Positions 44,621-53,448 are shown, counted from the stretch's first letter. The stretch: 64,000 nt of DNA from Halopseudomonas pachastrellae (GCF_900114765.1 NZ_FOUD01000003.1:124001-188000), one strand, 5' to 3'. Numbers and translations are program-made. The notes: generated by a model not told the origin, from the sequence alone.

Positions 44621-44935
44621 CGCGGACATCCGCAACGGGCGCTCAACCAGCTGCGCGGTCGCAAGCAACTGGTCGCCACCGATGATGGCTTTATCAACGA
44701 CATGGCCGATGAGTCCGCGCAGGCCGAAGAGCTGGCCGACGCACGCTCCTCTGCCTGTCAGCTGCGCGACTGCCTGCGGTTGCTGGAACGGCCGCGCCGC
44801 CATCCGATATTGCTCGCGTTCTACCGGGGCCTGACCCATGACCAGATCGCCGCGCGCCTGAGCGCGCCGCTGGGCACCATCAAGGGCCGAATTCGCGCCG
44901 GATTGCGCGCACTACAGGAGTGTCTGCGGCCATGA
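44621..44935 (+). pseudogene. 5'-truncated ECF sigma factor
   Basis: In frame without a start: RGHPQRALNQLRGRKQLVAT, then INDMADESAQAEELADARSS, then region 4 with LAFYRGLTHDQIAARLSAPL and GTIKGRIRAGLRALQECL. Region 2 (promoter -10 recognition) is missing. The stop overlaps the ATG of an anti-sigma fragment (ATGA), the usual coupling of such pairs. Confidence 0.75.
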
Positions 44936-45012
44936 TTCTGCAAGCTCCCGAGCAACGCCGGGCTCTGATCGGCGAATACGTGCTGGGTCTGCTCGACGAG
45001 GCGGAAGCCTGA
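44932..45012 (+). pseudogene. anti-sigma factor N-terminal fragment
   Basis: 26 residues: MILQAPEQRRALIGEYVLGL then LDEAEA, stop. This is the start of a RskA-type zinc-less anti-sigma factor. The body is gone. Confidence 0.6.
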
Positions 45013-45176
45013 ACGGCGCCGCCATGGACATCGTCAGCGATGGCAGCGGCAACAACACCGCCTACGTGCTTCCCTTGCACACTGTTGATCTGGCTACCGG
45101 CAGACCGACTACGCTGGGCGAGGTCACCGGTCTGGCAGACGGGATTGTCGATATCGCTGTGCTCGGCAGCATGTAA
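45013..45176 (+). pseudogene. C-terminal fragment of a DUF4394-like secreted protein
   Basis: About 51 residues from 45024: MDIVSDGSGNNTAYVLPLHT and VDLATGRPTTLGEVTGLADG, ending IAVLGSM. The pattern TVDLATG...LGEV and the family's usual place behind sigma/anti-sigma pairs point to DUF4394. It is joined directly to the anti-sigma stub. Confidence 0.5.
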
Positions 45177-45195
45177 GCCCGGCTGGAGGGAGCCG

Positions 45196-45221
45196 CCCCG
45201 CGCGCTGGCGCGGGTTTTTTT
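45196..45221 (+). terminator. intrinsic terminator after the sigma remnant
   Basis: CCCGCGC pairs with GCGCGGG around a short loop, followed by seven Ts. It survives although the genes before it are broken. Confidence 0.75.
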
Positions 45222-45291
45222 GTATCTGGGTAAGGGGGCTGTCGCTCAACCGCGTGGCCGGCTTCGCCTCAAGCACCTGCTATGCGACCGG

Positions 45292-45357
45292 TGAGCCGAT
45301 TAGACGCGTTATTCGGCTCATATGGTGAGCCGAATAGCTGCTATATTTGGCTCATAA
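45292..45357. promoter_or_regulatory. four-part GGCTCA operator array upstream of fic
   Basis: ATTCGGCTCA (45311-45320) and TGAGCCGAAT (45326-45335) form a perfect 10-bp palindrome with a 5-base spacer. Further copies are TGAGCCGATTAG (45292-45303) and TTTGGCTCATAA (45346-45357). All lie within 85 bp of the fic start. Confidence 0.6.
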
Positions 45358-45374
45358 AATCGTGAGGGCGGTTA

Positions 45375-46502
45375 ATGAGTGGTGTGGAATGGATATGGCA
45401 GCGGCCGGAATGGCCGGCGTTTACCTGGCAGGCGGATGCCTTGGCCGCGCCGTTGCGGGCCTGCGTGCAGGCCCAGGGCACACTGCTGGGGATGGCCGGC
45501 GCGGTAGACAGGGCTGACGAGCTGCATGGTCAGCTGGATACCCTGTTGCAGAACATTATTACGTCCTCGGCCATCGAGGGCGAAACGCTCAACGTGGCCT
45601 CGGTGCGTTCTTCGCTCGCCCGCCGTTTGGGGCTGGAGCCGGACAGCAAGCCCAGTCCACGTAGTGAGGGGGCTGCCGAGTTGCTGCTGGATGCTACCCG
45701 CAATATTGACCGGCCCTTGACCCTGGAACGCCTGTTCGGCTGGCATCGGCAGCTGTTTCCGGATGAAACCTTGCCGCTTTACAGTGCCATGCACGTCGGC
45801 GAGTTGCGCGGCGATGAGCCAATGCAGGTAGTCTCCGGCCGGCTGGATCGGCCCCGGGTGCATTTTGAAGCGCCACCGCGCGCATGCCTGGAGGCGCAAT
45901 TGGAGCGGTTTCTTCAGTGGTTTGCCGATAGCCGTGCAGACGCCGGGCTGGACCCGCTGCTGCGCGCCGGCGTTGCTCATTTCTGGTTCGTCACCCTGCA
46001 TCCCTTTGATGATGGCAATGGCCGCCTGACACGCGCCATAACCGATCTCGCATTGGCACAGGCCGATGGTCAGGCCATCCGCTTGTATGCCATGTCGGCC
46101 AGTATTCTCGATGATCGTTCGGGGTACTACCGGGTGCTCGAGGCCAGCCAGAAAGGCGGTCTCGACATCACCGAGTGGCTGCAGTGGTTTCTCGCCACCT
46201 TGCTGGACAGCCTGCAACAGGCAATCGCCCGCATTGAGCGGTTGTTGGCCAAGGCGCGGTTCTGGCAACGGCACCGTGATGTCGTGTTTTCGCCTGAGCA
46301 GACCAAGGTGCTTAACCGTTTGCTTGACGGCGGTGAGCGAGGTTTTGCCGACGGCATCAGTGCCAGCCAGTATCAGGCGGTTGCCAAGGTGTCCAAGGCC
46401 ACCGCTACCCGCCATCTGGCCGATTTGCTGGAAAAGGGCTGCATTGAAAAGCTGCCGGGCGGTGGGCGCAGCACCCGGTACCGGGTTAGCGCCGTCCCGT
46501 AG
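45375..46502 (+). CDS. Fic-family AMPylase with N-terminal DUF4172 and C-terminal winged helix
   Basis: 375 residues. An N-terminal DUF4172-like part (VEWIWQRPEWPAFTW) contains the class II inhibitory helix with S64xxxE68G69 (SSAIEGE). The Fic core has HPFDDGNGRLTR with catalytic His209. The C-terminal ~70 residues look like a winged helix (ISASQYQAVAKVSKATATRHLADLLEKGC). Fic enzymes transfer AMP to protein Ser/Thr/Tyr. The winged helix plus the upstream operator array suggest self-regulation. No antitoxin gene is adjacent; inhibition is built in. Confidence 0.88.
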   Translation: MSGVEWIWQRPEWPAFTWQADALAAPLRACVQAQGTLLGMAGAVDRADELHGQLDTLLQNIITSSAIEGETLNVASVRSSLARRLGLEPDSKPSPRSEGAAELLLDATRNIDRPLTLERLFGWHRQLFPDETLPLYSAMHVGELRGDEPMQVVSGRLDRPRVHFEAPPRACLEAQLERFLQWFADSRADAGLDPLLRAGVAHFWFVTLHPFDDGNGRLTRAITDLALAQADGQAIRLYAMSASILDDRSGYYRVLEASQKGGLDITEWLQWFLATLLDSLQQAIARIERLLAKARFWQRHRDVVFSPEQTKVLNRLLDGGERGFADGISASQYQAVAKVSKATATRHLADLLEKGCIEKLPGGGRSTRYRVSAVP

Positions 46503-46582
46503 GGCGGAGTAAGCGCAGCATCTCCGCGGCTTTTGTGCGCACGGGCACGGCTTATCTATGGCCGTGGACTCTGTGCATGAAT

Positions 46583-46610
46583 GGTGGAGACGCCGTTGGC
46601 TTTCTCCACC
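46583..46610. terminator. hairpin between fic and the TSUP gene
   Basis: GGTGGAGA (46583-46590) pairs with TCTCCACC (46603-46610), between convergent genes, with no strong T-tract. Confidence 0.4.
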
Positions 46611-46630
46611 CTACCGCGCCGCGTCGGGCG

Positions 46631-47386
46631 TCACAGCACCGCCTTGCCCAGCAACAACACCCCCGTCACCACCAGCAGGCTGTACACCACTTGCCGAAAG
46701 CGCTGCTCGTTCAGGCGGTGATGGAGGATTTCGCCGAGCACTACGCCGATCACCAGCAGCGGCAGGTAGCTGGCGATGCGTGGCAGGTTGGGCAGCAGGC
46801 TGCCGTCGAGCAGAAACAGCACGGTCATGCTGCTGTTGAGGGTGAACCAGACGCTGATCAGGGTGGCGCGCAGCTGGCTCTTGTCCAGTCGGGTACCGGC
46901 CAGGGCGTAGACCAGCAGCGGGCCGCCGGAGGCGAACAGGCCGTGGGTCAGGCCGGCGCCGAGGGTCAGGCTGCGGCTCAGCCAGCTCGGGTGCGGCGGG
47001 CTGATATGGCCACGGAACATGCGTAGCAGCTCACGACCGGCAAACCACAGCACCAGCACACCGAACAGCGCCTTGAGCAGCTGGCCGCTGAGCCACGGCC
47101 GCAGGCCGTAACCCAGCAGCATGCCGATCAGCATCAGCGGCAGGATCAGTTTCAGCAGGGTCGGCCAGTGGATGTGCTGACGGTTTCGCCAGGCCAGATA
47201 GCCGCTCATGCAGATATTGAGTGGCACCAGCACCGGCAGCATGGCCGGAATGGGCAGCAGCAAGGCGCCGAGCGACAGCGCGATGACGATACTGCCGAAG
47301 CCGGTGATCGCTTCGATGGTGTAAGCCAGCAGGATAAACAGCCCCAGCCAGAGCCAGGGATTGAGCAGCAGGGTGTCGAGGGACAT
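46631..47386 (-). CDS. TauE/SafE (TSUP) family membrane transporter
   Basis: 251 residues, about 8 spans in two halves: ITGFGSIVIALSLGALLLPI and GAGLTHGLFASGGPLLVYAL are the repeated TSUP signatures. The family exports sulfite or sulfoacetate-type organosulfonates, but specificity cannot be read here. It appears monocistronic. Confidence 0.88.
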   Translation of the reverse strand: MSLDTLLLNPWLWLGLFILLAYTIEAITGFGSIVIALSLGALLLPIPAMLPVLVPLNICMSGYLAWRNRQHIHWPTLLKLILPLMLIGMLLGYGLRPWLSGQLLKALFGVLVLWFAGRELLRMFRGHISPPHPSWLSRSLTLGAGLTHGLFASGGPLLVYALAGTRLDKSQLRATLISVWFTLNSSMTVLFLLDGSLLPNLPRIASYLPLLVIGVVLGEILHHRLNEQRFRQVVYSLLVVTGVLLLGKAVL

Positions 47387-47485
47387 GGTGTCTTCTTTTT
47401 GTCGCGGGTGTGTAAGGAATCCGGAGAGCGTGCGTGCCCTAACGCGTTGGCGCTGAGCCGGATTCTGCGTCCCGCCGGTGGGTGA

Positions 47486-48271
47486 TCAGCCCAGCTCACC
47501 AGCAAAGCGCTTGCGCACCTGACGCAGATACAGCGTCGGGGCAAAGTGCCAGAGCAGGCTGCCAAAGCGGGACACTGGCTCGGGCAGTAGCCAACGTTGC
47601 TGCTTTGCCAGTGCCTGGTCAACCAGCCCGACCATCCATTCCGGGGTGCGCATGCCGCCGACCATGGAGCGCGCGTGGCTGGCGGGCTTGCCGTCTTTGC
47701 CTAGCGCATTGTGTTCTATAGGCGTGTCGAGAAAGCTCGGGTAGACCATCAGCACGTGGATGTTGTCGCGCTCCAGCTCCAGCCGCAGCACCTCAAAGAA
47801 CTGGGTCAGCGCGCCCTTGGCCGCGCAATAGGCGGCGCGACCCGGTACTGGCATCCAGCCTGCCATCGAGCCGATGCAGAGAATCTCGCCCTGGCTGGCG
47901 CGCAGCAGCGGCAGCGCCGCCATGGTCAGCTCGACCGGGCCTTGCCAGTCCACCGCCATGACCCTGCGGAATACCGCAGGGTCCGTTTGATGCGCCGGTG
48001 AGCGGTGGGTGATGCCCGCGTTGTTGACCAGCCGATCAAGGCGACCGAAGTGGTCGCTGGAGGCCTTGATCAGCCGCTGGATATCGCCGGCGTTGGTAAT
48101 GTCTGCGGTGATCGCCAGCACCCGTTTGGGCGCATTCAACTCCTGCTCGCGCTGCTTGAGCAGCACCTCGTTAACATCAGCCATAACCAGGCTGTGGCCG
48201 GCGTCGAACCAGCTCTTGGCCATTGCCCAGCCAAGGCCGGAGGCGGCGCCGGTGATCAAAATAACCTTCAT
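47486..48271 (-). CDS. short-chain dehydrogenase/reductase
   Basis: About 261 residues: ITGAASGLG, NNAG (LVNNAGIT), a catalytic Ser in LCIGSMAGW and YCAAK. The C-terminal part (PVSRFGSLLWHFAPTLYLRQV) resembles membrane-associated SDRs. AGGA precedes ATG 48271; an ATG 8 codons upstream is possible but lies in the duplicated segment. Downstream of a repeat region. Confidence 0.87.
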   Translation of the reverse strand: MKVILITGAASGLGWAMAKSWFDAGHSLVMADVNEVLLKQREQELNAPKRVLAITADITNAGDIQRLIKASSDHFGRLDRLVNNAGITHRSPAHQTDPAVFRRVMAVDWQGPVELTMAALPLLRASQGEILCIGSMAGWMPVPGRAAYCAAKGALTQFFEVLRLELERDNIHVLMVYPSFLDTPIEHNALGKDGKPASHARSMVGGMRTPEWMVGLVDQALAKQQRWLLPEPVSRFGSLLWHFAPTLYLRQVRKRFAGELG

Positions 48272-48273
48272 TT

Positions 48274-48796
48274 GAGCGTCCTGTGGGTTGTTCATTTTTG
48301 TGCCTGTAGGGGGAAGGCCTGAAGCTGGAAGCTTGAAGCAGCCCGAGCCGTCTAATCGCTTGGAGTCTGGCTCAGCTTCGGGTTGGCAATAAAAGCTCGA
48401 TCAGCGCTCGCACTACTTCCAGCTTCCAGCTTCCAGCTTCAAACTTCCGGCCTTCAGCCCTCACGCCTCTGCAAAAAACTCAAAGGTTTCGGCCGACGTC
48501 TTTTGCAACTGATAGCCAAACTCCTCTGAGCGTCCAGTGGGTTGTTCACTTTTGGGGGTTGAGGGCCGGAGGCTAGAAGCTGGAGGCTGGAAGCTTGAAG
48601 CAGTCCGAGTGGTTTTAAAGGTTCTGCTTCCAGCTCAGCTTCAAACTGGCAAGAAAATCCCAAGTAGCGCTCGGACTACTTCAAGCTTCCAGCTTCAAAC
48701 TTCCGGCCTTCAGCTTTCAGCCTTCAGCCTTCTAGCTTCTACAAAAAACTCAAACGTCTCCGCCGACGTCTTCTGCAACTGATACCCAAACTCCTC
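48274..48796. repeat. tandem duplication spanning the SDR/epimerase junction
   Basis: Two diverged copies: unit A runs from GAGCGTCCTGTGGGTTG (48274) to about 48526, and unit B from GAGCGTCCAGTGGGTTG (48528) to about 48796, offset 254-270 bp. Each contains the GAAGC-rich palindromic spacer (AGCTTGAAGCAG... mirrored by ...CTTCCAGCTTC). The end of unit A (48471-48526) copies the end of unit B, which is the 3' coding end of the epimerase gene. There are no other genes in 48296-48709. Confidence 0.8.
48471..48526 (-). pseudogene. duplicated 3' fragment of the epimerase gene
   Basis: Read on the minus strand it gives EEFGYQLQKTSAETFEFF, identical in protein to the end of the intact neighbour (48741-48796 at the DNA level) with scattered third-position changes. 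It has no start and is not translated on its own. Confidence 0.8.
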
Positions 48797-49645
48797 CTTC
48801 AGCCGCCGGTTGCTCAGCACCGGGCGGTAGCGCAGGAAGTTGATTTGCTCCGGGCCGGTCGGGCGGCCTAGCCATTTGGCGACCTGCAGCGCGCTTTTCA
48901 GAATCCACGGCGAGAGGGTCAGCAGCGGTTTGTTCAGGCGGCGGGCGATGTCTTGAATGCTCAGGGCGCCGTCGCCGGCCATGTTGAAGATGCCCTGGCG
49001 GTCGTCACGGATGCCCATCTCCATCGCGGCCAGCACGTCCTGATCCCAGATGAACACGAACGGCGAGTCGCTGCCTTTGATCGCCAGCACGCGCCTGGCT
49101 TCGAACAGATTGGTGATCTGGTTGCGGGTCTCGTTTCCGAGCACGGTGCCGGGGCGGAAGATCAGCTGCGTCAGCGCTGGATGTTCACGTCGGTAGCGCG
49201 CCAGCAGCTCCTCGATCTGGCGCTTGTGATCGGAGTAGGCGAATTCGCGGTTGCCACGGATGGCGTCCTGCTCGTCGATCCAGCTCGGGTTATCGGCGTA
49301 GTAACCGTAGGCAGCGCCGGAGCTGGTCACGGTCAGGTGCTGCACGCCCGCTTCGACACAGGCCTTGAGTACGTTGCGGGTGCCGTTGACGTCGATGTCG
49401 AAGTCGCGTTCGCGGTCCTTCGACGCCTGCAGAATGGACGCCAGATGCACCACGTGGGTGATCTGTTCGCGCTTGAGCAGGTCGACCAAACCTGCGTCGC
49501 GGATGTCCATGACCTGCACTGGAAAGTCCAGATCATCGCGGCCACGGATGTCGGTACCGATAACGAAGAAGTCCTTGGCCAGGCGGTTGCCCAGCTGGTG
49601 ACCGATATAACCGGCAGCGCCGGTGATCAGAATGCGTTTGCTCAT
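48710..49645 (-). CDS. NAD-dependent epimerase/dehydratase-family protein
   Basis: 311 residues, extended SDR. ITGAAGYIGHQLG cofactor loop, SGAAYG with Ser, and YSDHK as the YxxxK motif. It probably acts on a nucleotide sugar or a hydroxy-steroid-like compound; FMO and BASS neighbours favour a lipophilic substrate, which is inference. The start ATG 49645 is 2 bp behind the BASS stop. Confidence 0.85.
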   Translation of the reverse strand: MSKRILITGAAGYIGHQLGNRLAKDFFVIGTDIRGRDDLDFPVQVMDIRDAGLVDLLKREQITHVVHLASILQASKDRERDFDIDVNGTRNVLKACVEAGVQHLTVTSSGAAYGYYADNPSWIDEQDAIRGNREFAYSDHKRQIEELLARYRREHPALTQLIFRPGTVLGNETRNQITNLFEARRVLAIKGSDSPFVFIWDQDVLAAMEMGIRDDRQGIFNMAGDGALSIQDIARRLNKPLLTLSPWILKSALQVAKWLGRPTGPEQINFLRYRPVLSNRRLKEEFGYQLQKTSAETFEFFVEARRLKAES

Positions 49646-49647
49646 GG

Positions 49648-50604
49648 TTACAGGCTCTGCTGGGCGCCGCGGCGGGCGGCGTTTTGTTGTTCTTGTTTTT
49701 CTATCTGTTCGGCGCGGCGGCTCTGACGGGCCCAGATTTGCGACAGGGTCAGCCCCGATACCAGGTGCCAGACACCCCAGAACGCGGTGATCAGCATCAT
49801 GCCGCCCGCCTCTGGGAAGAAGGTGAAGAGGATCACCAGCCCCAGACCGGAGTTCTGAATGCCCACTTCCATGGTCACCGCGCGGCGGTCGGCCAGCGGC
49901 AGACGCAGCAGTCTGGCCATGCCGTAGCCCAAACTCAGCGCCAGCAGGTTGTGGGCCACCACCAGCCAGAAGAAGCTGTGGAAGCGCTCGATAAACAGAT
50001 CAAAGTTGTTGGTGAAGGCAATCGCGACAAAGCCGAGGAACACCAGCAGCGAGATCACCCGCAGCGGCTTTTCACTGCGGGTCACCAGCTTGGGCCAGCG
50101 CTTGCCACTGAGCATGCCGAGCACTAACGGCAGCGCCAGCACCAACAGCACAATGACCAGAATGCCGGCCGGGTCGAGGCTGATCTGGGTGAGGTACTCG
50201 CGGGTGTGTGGGTTGAGCCAGCCGTAGAAGGCAAAGTTGATTGGCGTCAGCACCGTGGCCGCGAGGCTGGAAACCGCTGTCATGCTGACTGAAACGGCGA
50301 CGTTGCCGCGGCCCAGCCAGGTCATGACGTTGGAAAAACTGCCACCCGGGCAGGAGGCGACCAGGATCATGCCCAGTGCCAGCTCGGGGTCGATGTTCAG
50401 CAGCCAGGTGAACAGGCAGGTGGCCGCTGGCAGCAACAGAAACTGCGCCAACAGGCCGGCCACCGGTGCCACCGGCGTCTTGATGACACGCTTGAAGTCA
50501 TCCAGCGTCAGGCTCAGCGACACGCCGAACATCATGCAGGCCATGATCAGGTTGAGCATGATCAGGCTTGCCGGGTCGAATTGAATCGGCAGCGCGCCGC
50601 TCAT
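49648..50604 (-). CDS. bile acid:sodium symporter (BASS) family protein
   Basis: 318 residues, about 9-10 spans. The BASS features LASCPGGSFSNVMTWLGRGN and EVGIQNSGLGLVILFTFF are intact, including the Na+-site residues. The family moves organic anions such as bile acids or pantothenate-like molecules with Na+. The start overlaps the FMO stop by 4 nt. Confidence 0.9.
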   Translation of the reverse strand: MSGALPIQFDPASLIMLNLIMACMMFGVSLSLTLDDFKRVIKTPVAPVAGLLAQFLLLPAATCLFTWLLNIDPELALGMILVASCPGGSFSNVMTWLGRGNVAVSVSMTAVSSLAATVLTPINFAFYGWLNPHTREYLTQISLDPAGILVIVLLVLALPLVLGMLSGKRWPKLVTRSEKPLRVISLLVFLGFVAIAFTNNFDLFIERFHSFFWLVVAHNLLALSLGYGMARLLRLPLADRRAVTMEVGIQNSGLGLVILFTFFPEAGGMMLITAFWGVWHLVSGLTLSQIWARQSRRAEQIEKQEQQNAARRGAQQSL

Positions 50605-51935
50605 GTTGCCGGTACCGCTTGCGGTGCGGCCTGCTCAAGGCCGGCTTCCAGCTCGGCGATGTGCTGGTGCAGCGCTTCCAGATAGGCATCCTTGTTGACG
50701 TAGTAGGCCATGCGGGCGAGCTTGATGTAGTCGTAGCCGCCGTCCAGATTGGTGGTCGCCTGCTGTCGTTTGGTGGCGGCAAAACTGGCGGCCTGCGCAC
50801 TGCCCTGGCGGTGCTGATGGATATACAGCGCGGTCAGACGCGCCTGCAGGTTACGACCTTCCCAGCCGAGCCCTGCAGCCTCGATCATGCCCATCATGAA
50901 CAGGTTGTTGTATTCGGGGTGGAACACGTTCAGGTACAGCTGCGGTGCATCCAGTGCGGCTGGCCAGTTCAGGTGCTCGCGTTCAATGAACGGGTAGTCC
51001 AGCTGATACCCGGTGGCCAGCAGGATCAGGTCGTACTCGGCGCTTTGACCGTCGACAAAGTCGACCCGGTTGCCGTCCATGCTCTGGATGTCGCGGCGCG
51101 CGTGAATGTCGCCATGCCCCAGGTGATGCAGCACCAGCGAGTTCACCACCGGGTGCGACTCGTACATGCGGTAGTTCGGATCGGGCAGGCCGTAGTCGGA
51201 CGGCTTGCCCATGATGAAACGGATCAGCGCCGCATCCACCTTCTGTTTCAGCGCGCGCGGCAGCTTGAATTTGCGGGCGGCGCCGAGGGTGTCGGTCGGT
51301 TTGCCTTTGATGAACTTGGGCAGGAAGTAATAGCCACGGCGCAGGCTCATGTCGACCGACTTGGCGTGGTGTACTGCGTCGACCGCGATGTCGGCACCGG
51401 AGTTGCCACAGCCGACGATCAGTACGCGCTTGCCCTTGAATACCTCGGGGCTGCGGTACTCGGACGAATGCATGATCTGGCCATCAAAACGGCCCGGCAG
51501 GTCTGGCCGGTTGGGGGTGTGCAAGGTGCCATTGGCGATCAGCAGCCCTTCAAAGCGGCGGCTCTGCTGCTGACCGTCGCGTTCGGTAACGATGGTCCAC
51601 TGCTCGCCCTCGCGCGCCACACTGAGCACCCGAGTGTTGAATTCGTAGTGGCGGCGCAGATCGAAGTGCTTGGCGTAGGCCTGAAAGTAACGGCGCATTT
51701 CGCTGTGATGCGGGTACAGCGCCACGCTGTCGTCCATCGGGAATTCGGCGAACTCGGTCATGCGCTTGGAGGAGATCAGGTGCGCGCTGTCGTACATGGT
51801 GCTGTGAGGGTTGTCGATGTCCCACAACCCGCCAACGTCGCTGTGCAGCTCAAGGCCGATAAAGGGAATGTCCAGCTTCTGCAGGTTGCGAGCAGTGGCC
51901 AGACCCATAGGGCCGGCGCCGATGACAGCGTACAT
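50601..51935 (-). CDS. flavin-containing monooxygenase
   Basis: 444 residues: FAD motif GAGPMGLATARNL, NADPH motif IVGCGNSGADIAVD, and the FMO/BVMO-like signature GRFDGQIMHSSEY. Such enzymes oxygenate amines, sulfides or ketones. It is first of a four-gene set (FMO, BASS, epimerase, then the SDR beyond the repeat), divergent from an AraC-type regulator. Confidence 0.88.
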   Translation of the reverse strand: MYAVIGAGPMGLATARNLQKLDIPFIGLELHSDVGGLWDIDNPHSTMYDSAHLISSKRMTEFAEFPMDDSVALYPHHSEMRRYFQAYAKHFDLRRHYEFNTRVLSVAREGEQWTIVTERDGQQQSRRFEGLLIANGTLHTPNRPDLPGRFDGQIMHSSEYRSPEVFKGKRVLIVGCGNSGADIAVDAVHHAKSVDMSLRRGYYFLPKFIKGKPTDTLGAARKFKLPRALKQKVDAALIRFIMGKPSDYGLPDPNYRMYESHPVVNSLVLHHLGHGDIHARRDIQSMDGNRVDFVDGQSAEYDLILLATGYQLDYPFIEREHLNWPAALDAPQLYLNVFHPEYNNLFMMGMIEAAGLGWEGRNLQARLTALYIHQHRQGSAQAASFAATKRQQATTNLDGGYDYIKLARMAYYVNKDAYLEALHQHIAELEAGLEQAAPQAVPAT

Positions 51936-52084
51936 GGGGATACCTCAACTTGTTCTTGTCGTTGTTATGAACCCTGCTCACCGTGCGTTACACGGCGACG
52001 GCGGCAAGGTTATGATCACGAGTCTAGCCAAACGCCCCCCCGCGGTATCGGACAAAACGGGACAGGAATCCGGCAATTCAAGCC

Positions 52085-53065
52085 ATGTCGAGCGTCGATC
52101 ACAGCGTCACTCCCCTCTATGCCCAAGCGTTGCTGCAATCCGCGCAGCGCCTCGGCATTGCCCTGCCCGCCGAGCTGTTAGCCCGACTGCAGGGCAACGA
52201 GCGGATTCCGCTGGCACTGCAGGATGAGCTGTGGGACAGCTATTGCCGCCTCAGCGGTGACCCGCTGGCGGGCCTGCGTCTGGGGCTTGAGGTCCAGGTG
52301 GGCCACCTGGACAGCGCCGGCATGTTGCTGGTGACCTGCGACACCCTGGGCGAGGCGCTGGCAGAGCAGGTGGAATACGCGCCGGTGATTGGCGGCGGCG
52401 GCGGCTTTGAGCTGCTGCACGAGGGGGACCAGGTGGCGCTGGACTACCGCCCGCAGCTCAACGTGCGACAGGCCGAGCGGGTGGAAGCAGTGCTCTCAGG
52501 CCAGCTCAATCTGACCCGTTGGGCCACCGGTGGCCAATTCCGCGCCAGCGGTATCTGGCTGGCGCACGCACCGCTGGCGGCACTCGCCGAGTATCAAGCG
52601 CTGATCGATTGCCCGCTGCACTTCGAAGCAGGCTTCAACCGCATCACCTTCTCTGCAGACCAGCTCGACTTGCCGCAGATTCAGGCCAACAGCGCGCTGC
52701 GTGATCACCTGCGGCAACTGGCCGATCAGACCCTGGCCAGCCTTGGCCAACATAGCCTGGCCGCCGAGGTGCAGGCGCAGGTGCGCAGCCAACCGCGCTG
52801 GGGCAAGGAACGCATCGCCGAGCAGCTGGGCCTGAGCGGCCGGCACCTGAACCGCAAGCTGGCCGAAGAAGGCCTGTCGTTCAAGACCCTGCGCGAGTCG
52901 GTACTGCAGGAGATGGCCTGCCAGGCGTTGCAGCAGGGCCGCCTGAGCGTGGCGCAGATCGCCGAGCAGCTCGGCTTTTCCGACGAGAACGCCTTTGTCC
53001 GTGCGTTTCGCCGTTGGCAGGGCGAGACGCCTGCTCGGTATCGGGCATCCCGCCACGGGGTGTGA
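52085..53065 (+). CDS. AraC-family transcriptional regulator
   Basis: 326 residues. The N-terminal ~220 residues form a ligand/dimerisation part of the OruR/arabinose-binding-like type; the C-terminal HTH_18 has KERIAEQLGLSGRHLNRKLAEEG and SVAQIAEQLGFSDENAFVRAF. Divergent from the FMO across about 150 bp, so it probably activates that operon. Confidence 0.88.
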   Translation: MSSVDHSVTPLYAQALLQSAQRLGIALPAELLARLQGNERIPLALQDELWDSYCRLSGDPLAGLRLGLEVQVGHLDSAGMLLVTCDTLGEALAEQVEYAPVIGGGGGFELLHEGDQVALDYRPQLNVRQAERVEAVLSGQLNLTRWATGGQFRASGIWLAHAPLAALAEYQALIDCPLHFEAGFNRITFSADQLDLPQIQANSALRDHLRQLADQTLASLGQHSLAAEVQAQVRSQPRWGKERIAEQLGLSGRHLNRKLAEEGLSFKTLRESVLQEMACQALQQGRLSVAQIAEQLGFSDENAFVRAFRRWQGETPARYRASRHGV

Positions 53066-53067
53066 GT

Positions 53068-53448
53068 TCAGGGCTCCTTGCCGACCGCGTTGAAGCTCAG
53101 GCAGGTGTAGTCGAGAAAGCGTTCTATCAAGGTCATCGCCTGCGGAGTCAGGCTGACCAGCCGTATGCGGCGGTCGGTGGCGCAGGGCGCCTCGTTGAGC
53201 ATGCCGTGCTCGATAGCGTGCTGCACATACTTCACTGCGGTCCGGCGGCTGATATTGGGCATCAGCGGGTACAGCTCTGTTTTGGGTTGTGGCGGTTGGT
53301 CGCGGATCAGCCAGAGATGGGTAAACAGGTCGCAGTAGTTCAGGTCGCTGGTACCTGAGGCCGCGAAGGTCTGTGCCCAGAAGGCGTCCATGTCCAGAAT
53401 CGCGCGGCTGGCCAAGGCGCGCTGGATATTGCTGTATTTCCTGCTCAT
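53068..53448 (-). CDS. MarR-like winged-helix regulator
   Basis: 126 residues: FTHLWLIRDQPPQPKTEL, NISRRTAVKYVQHAIEHGML and ATDRRIRLVSLTPQAM, a MarR-like winged helix with its wing. It is divergent from the isomerase/desaturase/ABC operon, with a perfect inverted repeat at 53532-53559 between them. Confidence 0.8.
   Translation of the reverse strand: MSRKYSNIQRALASRAILDMDAFWAQTFAASGTSDLNYCDLFTHLWLIRDQPPQPKTELYPLMPNISRRTAVKYVQHAIEHGMLNEAPCATDRRIRLVSLTPQAMTLIERFLDYTCLSFNAVGKEP

Noticed and set aside
44556-44834. 92-residue frame over the sigma remnant
   Set aside because: A different frame carries the sigma region 4 residues, so this one is a shadow.
48296-48709. Possible CRISPR or short tandem array (repeated AGCTTCCAGCTTC)
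   Set aside because: The units are irregular, palindromic and without unique spacers; they are explained by the tandem duplication.
50568-52181. 537-residue frame antisense to the flavin monooxygenase
   Set aside because: The FMO on the other strand has all its motifs; this frame has none.
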